Part shown: piece by piece, positions 39,653 through 47,059 of the stretch | Layout of the letters: the number at the start of each line of letters is the position of its first letter | Position numbering within the stretch: position 1 is the first letter of the stretch | NCBI GenBank assembly: GCA_002839445.1 | Contig: PGYB01000023.1 | Coordinates: forward strand, 1-61,583 | Reading direction: 5' to 3' | From: Candidatus Riflebacteria bacterium HGW-Riflebacteria-1 | Lineage (GTDB): Bacteria; Muiribacteriota; Ozemobacteria; Ozemobacterales; Ozemobacteraceae | Length of the DNA stretch: 61,583 nt | Position numbers and translations under genes: made by a program | Notes under the pieces: generated by a model | Told to the model about the DNA's origin: nothing | Seen by the model: the letters and a program-made list of their open reading frames with translations, nothing else | The model's database searches: none

Positions 39653-40285
39653 CTAACTTTTGCCAAGTAAAAACCAGGTTATGTCATCCTGCGGAAACAC
39701 AGGATCTCTACGATAAAGAAAGCCGTAATCGAGCAGTTTCAGGTCCGGATATTTTTCCAGCATTTCGCCGGCAAAATCGCGTTTGAAAAGTCTGTTTTCA
39801 TGCCCTCTATATTTTATGGTGATCGGAGAAGGATTGTAATATTCTGCGATCAATATGTATTTGCTGCTGGCCTCATAAAGCTTTTCATATGCTATGTGCA
39901 ACATATCGGGGTTGAGGTGTATCAATACCCCTTTTATTAGCGCCAAATCCGCTTTTTCCTTTATCTCGAAATCAAATATCGAGGTTTGTAAAGTGTTTGC
40001 GGGACCAATGAGATCAGCCAGCCTTGCTGCTGCTTCCTGGTTAATTTCTACACCTTTCAACTCAATGTCAGGGTAGAGAAGTCTCAGGGCTTTAAGGTTC
40101 ATCCCGATATTGGCGCCAAATTCGATGCAGGAAGATATTTTGCCGGCCATTTTCAACGCTGCAGCGTAAAAGCTAAGGTTTGCGGATAGCAGCTGCGGGC
40201 TTTCATTGCGATTAATATAGTCAACACCAAAACTTCCCGCCCAGAACTCTTCCTGTGGAGTTTTAAAATCAGAGATTTTTTTCAT
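39653..40285 (-). CDS. pseudaminic acid biosynthesis-associated methylase
   Basis: This 210-residue protein starts FKTPQEEFWAGSFGVDYINRN and has CIEFGANIGMNLKALRLL (SAM site), KADLALIKGVLIHLNPDML and EYYNPSPITIKYRGHENRLFKRDF, the pattern of the methylase family named for its place in pseudaminic-acid loci. It is 9 bases upstream of the PseA-like gene. With pseB dead and no pseC, pseG, pseI or pseF in view, it is an orphan of the pathway here; another locus may still use it. Confidence 0.85.
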   Translation of the reverse strand: MKKISDFKTPQEEFWAGSFGVDYINRNESPQLLSANLSFYAAALKMAGKISSCIEFGANIGMNLKALRLLYPDIELKGVEINQEAAARLADLIGPANTLQTSIFDFEIKEKADLALIKGVLIHLNPDMLHIAYEKLYEASSKYILIAEYYNPSPITIKYRGHENRLFKRDFAGEMLEKYPDLKLLDYGFLYRRDPVFPQDDITWFLLGKS

Positions 40286-40385
40286 TAATCGATCCTTTTC
40301 ATCTTCCGAAAACGGCTATTATAAATAACGCAATCAGACCAATCTGTCCGATACATTTTACTGTAACCAGTTAACCTCTTCTATC

Positions 40386-40500
40386 CACAGATTTCACAGA
40401 TCAACGCAGATTTCTTTTCAGGCTCGTTGCAATTTGCCGGTTTGGTGCCGAGATCGCATGCTTTAGCTTGAAGAAACTTCAGCATGTTCAAAGATTGAAC
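40386..40500. repeat. dispersed ACAGATT / GGTGCCGAGATCGCATG repeat
   Basis: CACAGATTTCACAGATCAACGCAGATTTC, then GGTTTGGTGCCGAGATCGCATGC, AAGAAACTT and CATGTTCAAAGATTGAAC. This is parallel to 32040-32155, including the AACTTGCAATGTTCATCGATTGAAC section. No gene is seen. Confidence 0.65.
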
Positions 40501-40559
40501 CGGAGGAGGTTAGCATTATCTGGTTGGATTGACAAGAGAATTTATGAAGGCAGAGTAAG

Positions 40560-40650
40560 TGTTGCCGGGTCAGGTCCCCGGATTGATATCAAGGGCGTGT
40601 TCGAACCTTCATTGGCGGCGCAGCAGGGCATAAGATACCGGAGATTGCAG
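40560..40650 (+). pseudogene. nucleotide-sugar dehydrogenase relic 3 (C-terminal end)
   Basis: The reading GSGPRIDIKGVFEPSLAAQQ, then GIRYRRL, is the C-terminal segment of a UDP-sugar dehydrogenase, more diverged than relics 1 and 2. The rest of the gene is not visible nearby. The stop codon after the RL has been lost. Confidence 0.65.
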
Positions 40651-40715
40651 GCTTGCAGTGAACAGATACCGATACCCCAAAATGGCAACGCTGTTTTTCG
40701 GATTTTTCGGTGCAA

Positions 40716-40744
40716 TTGACAGCTGATGGCCGGGCAACTATAAT
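40716..40744 (+). promoter_or_regulatory. perfect-consensus sigma70 promoter
   Basis: TTGACA (40716-40721), a 17-base spacer and TATAAT (40739-40744) match the sigma70 consensus at every position. Transcription would begin near 40751, about 30 bases before the GT39-type gene, and would cover rfbD as well. Confidence 0.8.
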
Positions 40745-40780
40745 CGCGCAGTCGCAATGACAAAATCTTGAACGGAGCCC

Positions 40781-42247
40781 ATGATGACTGAGAAATTCAC
40801 ATCGCTGCCGCTGTGGCTGCTTACGCTGGCGATATTTACGCTGCTGTTTTTTCCGTATTTGTTTTCGAACGGAATGTTCATGGACGGCCTGCTCTACGCG
40901 ACCGTCGCGCGCAATCTCGCCCAGGCACCAGATTTCTTTGCCGACATTTTTCACCTGACCTATAGCGAAACGCTGCTGAAAGAGTTTTACGATCAGCCGC
41001 CAATGGCGATGTGGCTGCAGGCGGTATTGTTCAAGCTGCTCGGCGACTCGATCTACGTTGAGCGCATCTATTCGTTTCTGACCGCGATTACCTGCATGCT
41101 GCTCATCATTCTGATCTGGCGAACCATTTATGCCGGTGACGACGACGGGCTGGAAGCCTCATGGCTGCCAGTATTCTACTGGTCGATCGTGCCGCTGGTC
41201 TTCTGGTCGTTCTCAAACAATATGCTCGAAAACACGCTGTCGGTCTTCAGTCTCGCCGCCGTCCTGTTTATTTTTAAAGGCATGACCGGGCGGCAGTATG
41301 GCTACATCTACGCCGGCGCCGCGCCGTGTATTCTTGCGGGCTTTCTGTCGAAGGGCTTTGTCAGCATGTTTCCGCTCGCCAGCCTTGGGATTTACTGGCT
41401 GGTAAAAAGAGATCGCCCGCTGAGCGAGGCTCTCAAAGTGTTCGCAATTTTTATTGTCTGCACAGCGCTGATCTTCGCGGCATTTTTCGCGTTTGAGTCA
41501 TCACGCACGTATTTTGAAAACCACCTGAAAGCCCAGGTGCTGCCAAGCCTGAAAGGCGAGCTCAACACTGTCGCCGATAACCGGTTGATGGTTCCGCGCC
41601 GGCTTTTCAAAGAACTGCTGCCTCTAATGGCTTTTTCGCTGATCTTTCTGGCAGTCAGGTCACGCGCAAAAATCGAAACGGGCGGGGCCGGCAAGACAGA
41701 ATGGTTCTGGATCATTTTATTGATCGCGGTTTCAGCGTCGTTCCCGATCATGCTCAGCTATAAACAGCGCGGCTATTACCTCGTTCCCTCGCTGCCATGG
41801 TATGCCCTGGCCATCGCAATTCTGGCGCAGCCGACCGTCTCGGCGCTGACGCAAAGGCTTTACGCGAATGCACGGGCGTATAAAATCGTTTACCGCCTCG
41901 CGCTGGTCTTTGCCGGGGTTGCGCTGGCGTATTCGCTCTCGCAGATAGGAAACTACCGACGCGACGCCGATAGAATCGGCGATTCCCAGATGATAGCCGC
42001 GACAATTGCACCACAGAAAATTCTGACTGTGCATAAAGCGCTGGCAGAAGACTGGAATCTTTTCGGTTATCTGGCCCGCAATCACCATGTTTCGCTGGAA
42101 ACCAGCAGATTAACCGACTATTTTCTCGCCGAAAAAGGCAGCAGCGAGATTCCGGAAGGTTACGCGCTGGTAGATATTCCGACAACGCGCTATCTGATCT
42201 ATCGCAGGCAGACCGATGCGCAAGATGCTTCAAGCTATGGTCAGTGA
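40781..42247 (+). CDS. GT39/ArnT-like membrane glycosyltransferase
   Basis: This 488-residue protein has about 10-12 membrane spans and the GT-C layout: a first periplasmic loop with the acidic MDGLLYATVARNLAQ (catalytic Asp expected here), then LKEFYDQPPMAMWLQAVLFKLLG and ERIYSFLTAI, followed by hydrophobic repeats and a small soluble C-terminal domain. Members use polyprenyl-phosphate sugars to glycosylate lipids or proteins in the periplasm. An adjacent second ATG (40784) is equally possible. It is followed by rfbD after 7 bases. Confidence 0.85.
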   Translation: MMTEKFTSLPLWLLTLAIFTLLFFPYLFSNGMFMDGLLYATVARNLAQAPDFFADIFHLTYSETLLKEFYDQPPMAMWLQAVLFKLLGDSIYVERIYSFLTAITCMLLIILIWRTIYAGDDDGLEASWLPVFYWSIVPLVFWSFSNNMLENTLSVFSLAAVLFIFKGMTGRQYGYIYAGAAPCILAGFLSKGFVSMFPLASLGIYWLVKRDRPLSEALKVFAIFIVCTALIFAAFFAFESSRTYFENHLKAQVLPSLKGELNTVADNRLMVPRRLFKELLPLMAFSLIFLAVRSRAKIETGGAGKTEWFWIILLIAVSASFPIMLSYKQRGYYLVPSLPWYALAIAILAQPTVSALTQRLYANARAYKIVYRLALVFAGVALAYSLSQIGNYRRDADRIGDSQMIAATIAPQKILTVHKALAEDWNLFGYLARNHHVSLETSRLTDYFLAEKGSSEIPEGYALVDIPTTRYLIYRRQTDAQDASSYGQ

Positions 42248-42254
42248 GGTTATT

Positions 42255-43115
42255 ATGAAAAAGATCATGATTGCAGGAATGGGCGGGCAGCTTGGTTTTG
42301 AGCTGGCGCGAACCAGTGCCGACGCGAGTCTGCTCGTCGCACCCAAAGAGAACGAACTTGATATCACTGACAGAGAGTCGGTCAACGCCTTTGTCAGCGA
42401 ACTGCGGCCGGCAGTTATTATCAACTGCGCGGCATATACTCAGGTCGACAAGGCCGAAAGCGAATCAGAGAAGGCCTTCGCCGTCAACCGCGACGGCCCG
42501 GCATACCTGGCGCAGGCGGCCAAAGCCTGCAATGCCTTGCTGGTGCATATTTCTACCGACTTTGTCTTTGCCGGCACTGGCGGAAATCCGCTGCGAACCG
42601 ATGACGCGGCGGCACCGCTGAGCGTTTATGGTAAAAGCAAGCTGGCCGGCGAGCAAGAGATCGCCCGGGTCGGTGGCGATGCGCTGATAATCAGAACCGC
42701 CTGGCTGTACAGCTCTTTTGGCAACAACTTCGTCAAGACCATGCTGCGGCTGATGAACGAGAGAGACAGCCTCGGCATAGTGGCAGACCAGGTCGGCACG
42801 CCGACCTGGGCCAACAGCCTTGCCCGCGTTATCTGGCAGCTGATCGACCTCGACGCGCGCGGGCTATATCACTGGACCGACGCCGGTGTGGCGAGCTGGT
42901 ATGACTTTGCCGTCGCCATTTACGAAGAAGGCAGGGCCGCCGGACTGCTGAGCCGAGATACTGAAATAAAGCCGATCAAAACCAGCGACTACCCTCTTCC
43001 GGCTGCCAGACCGGCATTCAGCGTTCTCGACAAGAGCTCAGTCTACGCACTGACCGGCGGCAAACCAGAACACTGGCGCACCAACCTGCGCAAAATGCTC
43101 TCAGAGCTGCGCTGA
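42255..43115 (+). CDS. rfbD: dTDP-4-dehydrorhamnose reductase
   Basis: This 286-residue SDR has KIMIAGMGGQLGFELARTS, VIINCAAYTQVDKAESE, VHISTDFVFAG, PLSVYGKSKLAGEQEI (Tyr-x3-Lys), RTAWLYSSFGNNFVKTML and VADQVGTPTWANSLA, diagnostic of RmlD. ATG 42255 is chosen over 42216 because the Rossmann motif follows at once and GTGAGG lies upstream. It completes dTDP-L-rhamnose with the rfbA, rfbB and rfbC genes elsewhere in the window. Confidence 0.95.
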   Translation: MKKIMIAGMGGQLGFELARTSADASLLVAPKENELDITDRESVNAFVSELRPAVIINCAAYTQVDKAESESEKAFAVNRDGPAYLAQAAKACNALLVHISTDFVFAGTGGNPLRTDDAAAPLSVYGKSKLAGEQEIARVGGDALIIRTAWLYSSFGNNFVKTMLRLMNERDSLGIVADQVGTPTWANSLARVIWQLIDLDARGLYHWTDAGVASWYDFAVAIYEEGRAAGLLSRDTEIKPIKTSDYPLPAARPAFSVLDKSSVYALTGGKPEHWRTNLRKMLSELR

Positions 43116-43160
43116 GCATTATTTCTCTTTCTTTTCGTTCGTTTTCGCACCTGGGCGCGT

Positions 43161-43275
43161 CGTAATCGTCATCCTGCGCGCATCGTAATCGTCATCCTGC
43201 ACGCGTCGTAATCGTCATCCTGCGCGCGTCGTAATCGTCATCCTGCACGCGTCGTAATCGTCATCCTGCGCGCAG
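43161..43275. repeat. five tandem copies of a 23-bp repeat
   Basis: CGTAATCGTCATCCTGCRCGCRT starts at 43161, 43184, 43207, 43230 and 43253, an exact 23-base period. Alternate units differ as GCGCG or GCACG. The array lies between convergent rfbD and manC and is followed by CAGTCGCAGGATCC and an inverted GTAATCGATTAC / GATTACGATTACGA cluster up to 43390. It has no spacers and is not a CRISPR. Confidence 0.92.
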
Positions 43276-43403
43276 TCGCAGGATCCAGAATGCTTGTAAA
43301 GGCATGGATTCTGCGACCTCGCTGCGTGCAGAATGACAAAGGTTTGTTCTCGTAATCGATTACGATTACGAGAACGATTACGATTACGAAAGAAGAAGAG
43401 GGG

Positions 43404-44843
43404 TCAGGAGCGGTTGTAGACGTCTTCGAAGCGCACGATGTCGTCTTCGCCGAGGTAGCTGCCGCTCTGCACTTCGATGAGTTCCAGCGGAATGCGACCG
43501 GGGTTTTCGAGACGGTGCGTCTGTCCGAGCGGAATATAGGTCGACTGGTTTTCACTCAGAATGATAACTTTGTCACCAGTGGTGATGCGGGCGGTGCCGC
43601 TGACGACAACCCAGTGTTCGGCGCGGTGGTAATGCATCTGCGATGACAGCGATTCGCCGGGGTTGACGGTGATGCGCTTGACCTGAAAGCGTGGCGCGAT
43701 GTCGATAGCCTCGTAAGTGCCCCAGGGACGGTTGACGCGGCGGTGATTGACCGCCTCGACGCGTTGAGCGGCACGCAACTGGTCGACAATGTGCTTTACA
43801 TCCTGGACCCGGTTCTTGTGCGCGACCAGAACCGCGTCAGCCGTTTCGACAATGATGTGGTCTTCGATGCCTACCGCAGCTACCAGTCGATTGGAAGCGA
43901 GAATACATGAGTTTTTGACCGCGCAGGTCAGCACGTCGCCGTCAATTACGTTGCCGGCGGCGTCAGACGGGTTTACATCGGCCAGCGCGGCCCATGAACC
44001 AACGTCGTTCCAGCCGGCATCGAGCGGAACCATGACGCCAAGACTGGTCTTTTCCATGACTGCGTAGTCTATCGATATCGACGGACTCGCTGCAAAGCTG
44101 GCCTTTTCGAGGCGCACGAAGTCAGAGTCGCTGCTGCCTTCGGCCAGGGCCTTGCGGCAGGCCGGCGCAATTTTCGCCGCGTGTTTTTTGAGTTCGCCGA
44201 GCAAAGCTGAAGGCTTGAACATGAACATGCCGCTGTTCCAGTAATAATTACCGGCTTTTACATACTTTTCAGCTGTTTTGTGGTCAGGTTTTTCGACGAA
44301 GGCTTCGATTGCCAGAGTTTCAGCTTGTGGCGACGCCTTGGCCGCTGCTTTGGCCGATGCTTTTGCCGACCTGATATAACCGTAACCGGTCTCCGGAGCA
44401 GTCGGCACGATGCCGAAAGTCACGAGTTTGCCGGCTTCGGCGGCGGCCAGGCCGCAGTTAATCGCAGCGTGAAAAGCCTGGTGGTTTCTGATCACGTGAT
44501 CTGCCGGCAGCACCAGCATGATGCTGTCGGCTTTCTCGCCGTGCAGTGCCGCTACAGCTACTGCCGGTGCCGTGTTGCGGCCCACCGGTTCAAGAATTAT
44601 CGCCTCCGGGCGGCAGTCGATCTGGCGCATCTGCTCGGCCACCAGGAAGCGATGGTCTTCGTTGCAGATAATGATCGGCGCAGCGAGGTCAGCCAGACCG
44701 CGCAGTCGCAGCAGGGTTTCCTGAATCATGGTATGCGAGCCGGCCAGCGGCAGAAACTGCTTTGGGTACAGTTCGCGTGACAGCGGCCAGAGGCGGGTGC
44801 CAGCGCCACCAGAAAGAATTACCGGGATAATTTTGCTGCTCAT
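43404..44843 (-). CDS. manC: mannose-1-phosphate guanylyltransferase / mannose-6-phosphate isomerase
   Basis: This 479-residue type II PMI-GMP enzyme has IPVILSGGAGTRLWPLSRELYPKQFL (GTP site), LPADHVI, FVEKPDHKTAEKYV, NSGMFMFKPSALL, DAGWNDVGSW and a C-terminal cupin with GESLSSQMHYHRAEHWVVVSG and the QSTYIPLGQTHRLENPG metal site. It makes GDP-mannose for Gmd/Fcl. An Ala/Lys-rich insert (SAKASAKAAAKASPQAE) lies near residue 160. It is a single-gene unit with rfbD converging on it. Confidence 0.95.
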   Translation of the reverse strand: MSSKIIPVILSGGAGTRLWPLSRELYPKQFLPLAGSHTMIQETLLRLRGLADLAAPIIICNEDHRFLVAEQMRQIDCRPEAIILEPVGRNTAPAVAVAALHGEKADSIMLVLPADHVIRNHQAFHAAINCGLAAAEAGKLVTFGIVPTAPETGYGYIRSAKASAKAAAKASPQAETLAIEAFVEKPDHKTAEKYVKAGNYYWNSGMFMFKPSALLGELKKHAAKIAPACRKALAEGSSDSDFVRLEKASFAASPSISIDYAVMEKTSLGVMVPLDAGWNDVGSWAALADVNPSDAAGNVIDGDVLTCAVKNSCILASNRLVAAVGIEDHIIVETADAVLVAHKNRVQDVKHIVDQLRAAQRVEAVNHRRVNRPWGTYEAIDIAPRFQVKRITVNPGESLSSQMHYHRAEHWVVVSGTARITTGDKVIILSENQSTYIPLGQTHRLENPGRIPLELIEVQSGSYLGEDDIVRFEDVYNRS

Positions 44844-44919
44844 ACTTGTTTCCTTGTAGTGTTATATCTGCAATTTTATAGCACGCCACAATAAACCATA
44901 CAAGAAATTCTGCCGCCAA

Positions 44920-45285
44920 CTATTTTACAGCAAGATTCTTGCAACGCAGTTCGTCAATACGCTGAAAGTGCGCATCATTGGTCAGGATGCATGAGTCGTA
45001 AACAGAAGCCGTCGCTGCAACTATTGCGTCTGGAGTCTTCAGTTTAAATTTTCTTCTCAAAAGAATCGTTTTCTCGGTAATTTCCTGATCGATTCCGATT
45101 ACCTGAATCCTTTTCAGGAAATTACGGATAACTTTTTCTTCAGCCAATTCTAGAGACGGGTAAGACAGTAATTCTATTTCAGTCACAAAAGAAACAATGA
45201 ACCTGCCGTTGGGAAGAGGCCTTTTTAGCTTTCCGCCAAGGTGGTAAAGAATGATATTTGTGTCGAGAAGGTAATTCAACTCCAC
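44920..45285 (-). CDS. vapC: VapC-like PIN-domain toxin
   Basis: This 121-residue PIN protein has all four acidic residues: NYLLDTNIILYHL (D8), TEIELLSYP (E38), KTPDAIVAATA (D86) and CILTNDAHFQRI (D104). VapC toxins are Mg-dependent RNases that cut tRNA or rRNA. Its 5' end overlaps the upstream antitoxin gene by 10 bases, typical of VapBC. No lesion is visible. Confidence 0.88.
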   Translation of the reverse strand: MELNYLLDTNIILYHLGGKLKRPLPNGRFIVSFVTEIELLSYPSLELAEEKVIRNFLKRIQVIGIDQEITEKTILLRRKFKLKTPDAIVAATASVYDSCILTNDAHFQRIDELRCKNLAVK

Positions 45286-45479
45286 TCGTCTCTCAATCTT
45301 TTTTGAAATTCCAGAGGATCTTCTTTTAAAGCAATTTTGCCCGAAAACTCTGCAAGATCCACTGCTTTTATCGGCTTAAGATTCAGCAGTCTCTCGCATT
45401 CAAGCCAGTCATCATAATCAATTTGAACAGCGACAGGCTTGTTATTTTCGTCGGTAAGAATTTTCTTTCTAATGTTCAT
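45276..45479 (-). CDS. VapB-like antitoxin of the 44920 PIN toxin
   Basis: This 67-residue protein begins MNIRKKILTDENNKPVAVQI, YDDWLECERLL, the Phd/prevent-host-death-like opening found in front of small PIN toxins, and ends with a charged helix (KEDPLEFQKRLRDEWS) that would contact the toxin. It overlaps vapC by 10 bases and lies first, as expected. The exact antitoxin family is not certain. Confidence 0.75.
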   Translation of the reverse strand: MNIRKKILTDENNKPVAVQIDYDDWLECERLLNLKPIKAVDLAEFSGKIALKEDPLEFQKRLRDEWS

Positions 45480-45509
45480 ACAAGCTCCCGTTTAACTGAA
45501 GGCTTTAAT

Positions 45510-45731
45510 TTAACTGATTCTTAGTTTTTCGTGAACAGATTGCCATTTGTAGAGTCGTAAACCGCCGTTTTCATATTCTGCCTGTCGTTTTGCAAGCTCC
45601 TGCTTCTGCCATTCAGGTAAGGGTAAAGAGGCATTACTGCGCGCAATTGTATCCCAGATATCTTCTACCAACAGCAGTTTTTCTGATAAATTAAGCTTTT
45701 CAATCTCTTTAACGATGTCAGAAGGCTTCAT
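45510..45731 (-). CDS. addiction-module component protein, orphan antitoxin
   Basis: This 73-residue protein (MKPSDIVKEIEKLNLSEKLL, then VEDIWDTIARSNASLPLPEWQKQELAKR) matches the RelB-like addiction-module component family normally followed by a RelE/ParE toxin. ATG 45731 is chosen; the open frame extends to 45827 but starts in non-conserved sequence. No RelE/ParE gene follows: the next gene is the VapB-like antitoxin 30 bases on. It may be a leftover or may act on a distant toxin. Confidence 0.75.
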   Translation of the reverse strand: MKPSDIVKEIEKLNLSEKLLLVEDIWDTIARSNASLPLPEWQKQELAKRQAEYENGGLRLYKWQSVHEKLRIS

Positions 45732-45824
45732 AAGCACACTCTCTTTTTCCAGTCTATATGAATATTCTACACAGCGCGCCGGCAAAAAGCAATTGCCGCT
45801 GGTGGCAATAAAGACAAGCCAATG

Positions 45825-45848
45825 CAAAAAACAGGCCTTGCGGCCTGC
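45825..45848 (-). terminator. rho-independent terminator of the ABC operon
   Basis: On the minus strand CAGGCC-GCAA-GGCCTG, a 6-bp GC-rich stem with a tetraloop, is followed by six T. It lies 60 bases after the stop of the DUF4340 gene, the last gene of the operon. Confidence 0.8.
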
Positions 45849-45907
45849 CTTTTGCTCAATCAGCGCAATCTGTGGATGTATGGTTATTTGTCGCGGCGGA
45901 TCAGGTG

Positions 45908-47059
45908 TTAGTCGGTGGCGGGCTCGACTGGCGCGCTTGCCGATGCCGGCGCGGCAATAGTGCCAGATGCCGCCTCTGGCGGTGGCGGAGCCGGTTTGGG
46001 TTCGTGGAGTTCGGCTGGCTTTGCCAACAGCGGTTTTACCCGGGCTTCCTGGATAGCGTAGACGAAGTTTCTGGCGTTGCCGGCGGTTTCGCTGGCGAGC
46101 GCGGTGAGCGCAGGATCAGTGCCAGCATAAGAAGCATCGAGACAGGCGATATAGCCTTTGCCGCCGCCGCTGAGATCAACCGGACCGCTACCGATGCGCA
46201 GGCTGAGGGTAAGCCCCTTGAAGGTTTCGACGACGATGAGCGTGGCACTGGCGAGATCGGGGTGCTGCAAGGGAGCGTCAGTCGCGATGATATCGCTGCA
46301 GCTGAGATTCTCGAAGAAACCGGTAATGCCGGCGGCGGCCGGGCTCTTTGTCTGCTGGCCTTCGGGCAGATCGGCGAGCTGCAGCGGATCAGTGGCAGTG
46401 GCCCGCGCCAGAACATAGCCGTCAGCGCCAGCAACCGGGCGGCTGCTGATACGGCTGATATCAGCGGCTGCGAGTTTTAGCAGACTGGTGTTGAGCCAGC
46501 GCAGATGAGTGCGGTCGAGCCAGAGGCGCGCAGACGCGAGATAGATCTGATCAGTGCCGGCATATCTGATGTACTGGCCGTCTTCGCCGAAGCCGATGCT
46601 GCCGTCGGGGCCGCGTGACTGCCGGCCTTTGCCAAGATGCAGAGTCTTAAACGGCTTGCCATCCTTGTCGCGCAGAGTCAGCAGCATGCAGTCGTCGGCG
46701 GGTTTTGTTCCGGAAGCTGGTGCGGCAACGCCCAGATCGTTATGCCGGGCGGTGTTGGCACTGACCATTTCGATAATTCTGGTTGTCGAAAGCTTCTGAA
46801 AGAGGTCTTCGATGCGGTCAAGTTCGGCCGCGAAATTTTTGCGGCTGGTGACGCGCCAGGTGCCGTTATGCTGCGCAACACTGATTTCTTCATCAGACGC
46901 CTGCAGGGTAAAGTCGCGAATCTGATCGATTTCGGCGGCTGACAGCAGGTAGTGCCCGACGAGCGGATCGCCGGCAGCACCAGGTTTGTTGTCCTGGCTG
47001 ACCAGCGCGGCGACGGCAACAAGAATTACGGCTATAATGAGAAGTTTGTAGTTTTTCAT
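45908..47059 (-). CDS. DUF4340 domain protein of a Gld-like ABC system
   Basis: This 383-residue protein has one N-terminal membrane anchor (LLIIAVILVAVAALV), a periplasmic DUF4340 domain (AAEIDQIRDFTLQASDEEIS, WRVTSRKNFAAELDRIEDLF, FKTLHLGKGRQSRGPDGSIG, YIRYAGTDQIYLASARL) and an Ala/Pro-rich tail (PPPPEAASGTIAAPASASAP). DUF4340 proteins accompany GldG-type ABC operons, where their role is unknown. Its start overlaps the GldG-like gene by four bases. It is the last gene before the terminator. Confidence 0.87.
   Translation of the reverse strand: MKNYKLLIIAVILVAVAALVSQDNKPGAAGDPLVGHYLLSAAEIDQIRDFTLQASDEEISVAQHNGTWRVTSRKNFAAELDRIEDLFQKLSTTRIIEMVSANTARHNDLGVAAPASGTKPADDCMLLTLRDKDGKPFKTLHLGKGRQSRGPDGSIGFGEDGQYIRYAGTDQIYLASARLWLDRTHLRWLNTSLLKLAAADISRISSRPVAGADGYVLARATATDPLQLADLPEGQQTKSPAAAGITGFFENLSCSDIIATDAPLQHPDLASATLIVVETFKGLTLSLRIGSGPVDLSGGGKGYIACLDASYAGTDPALTALASETAGNARNFVYAIQEARVKPLLAKPAELHEPKPAPPPPEAASGTIAAPASASAPVEPATD

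Noticed and set aside
43161..43275. CRISPR-like array of 23-bp repeats
   Set aside because: Units are directly abutting with no spacers, and no cas genes are in the window; it is a simple tandem repeat.
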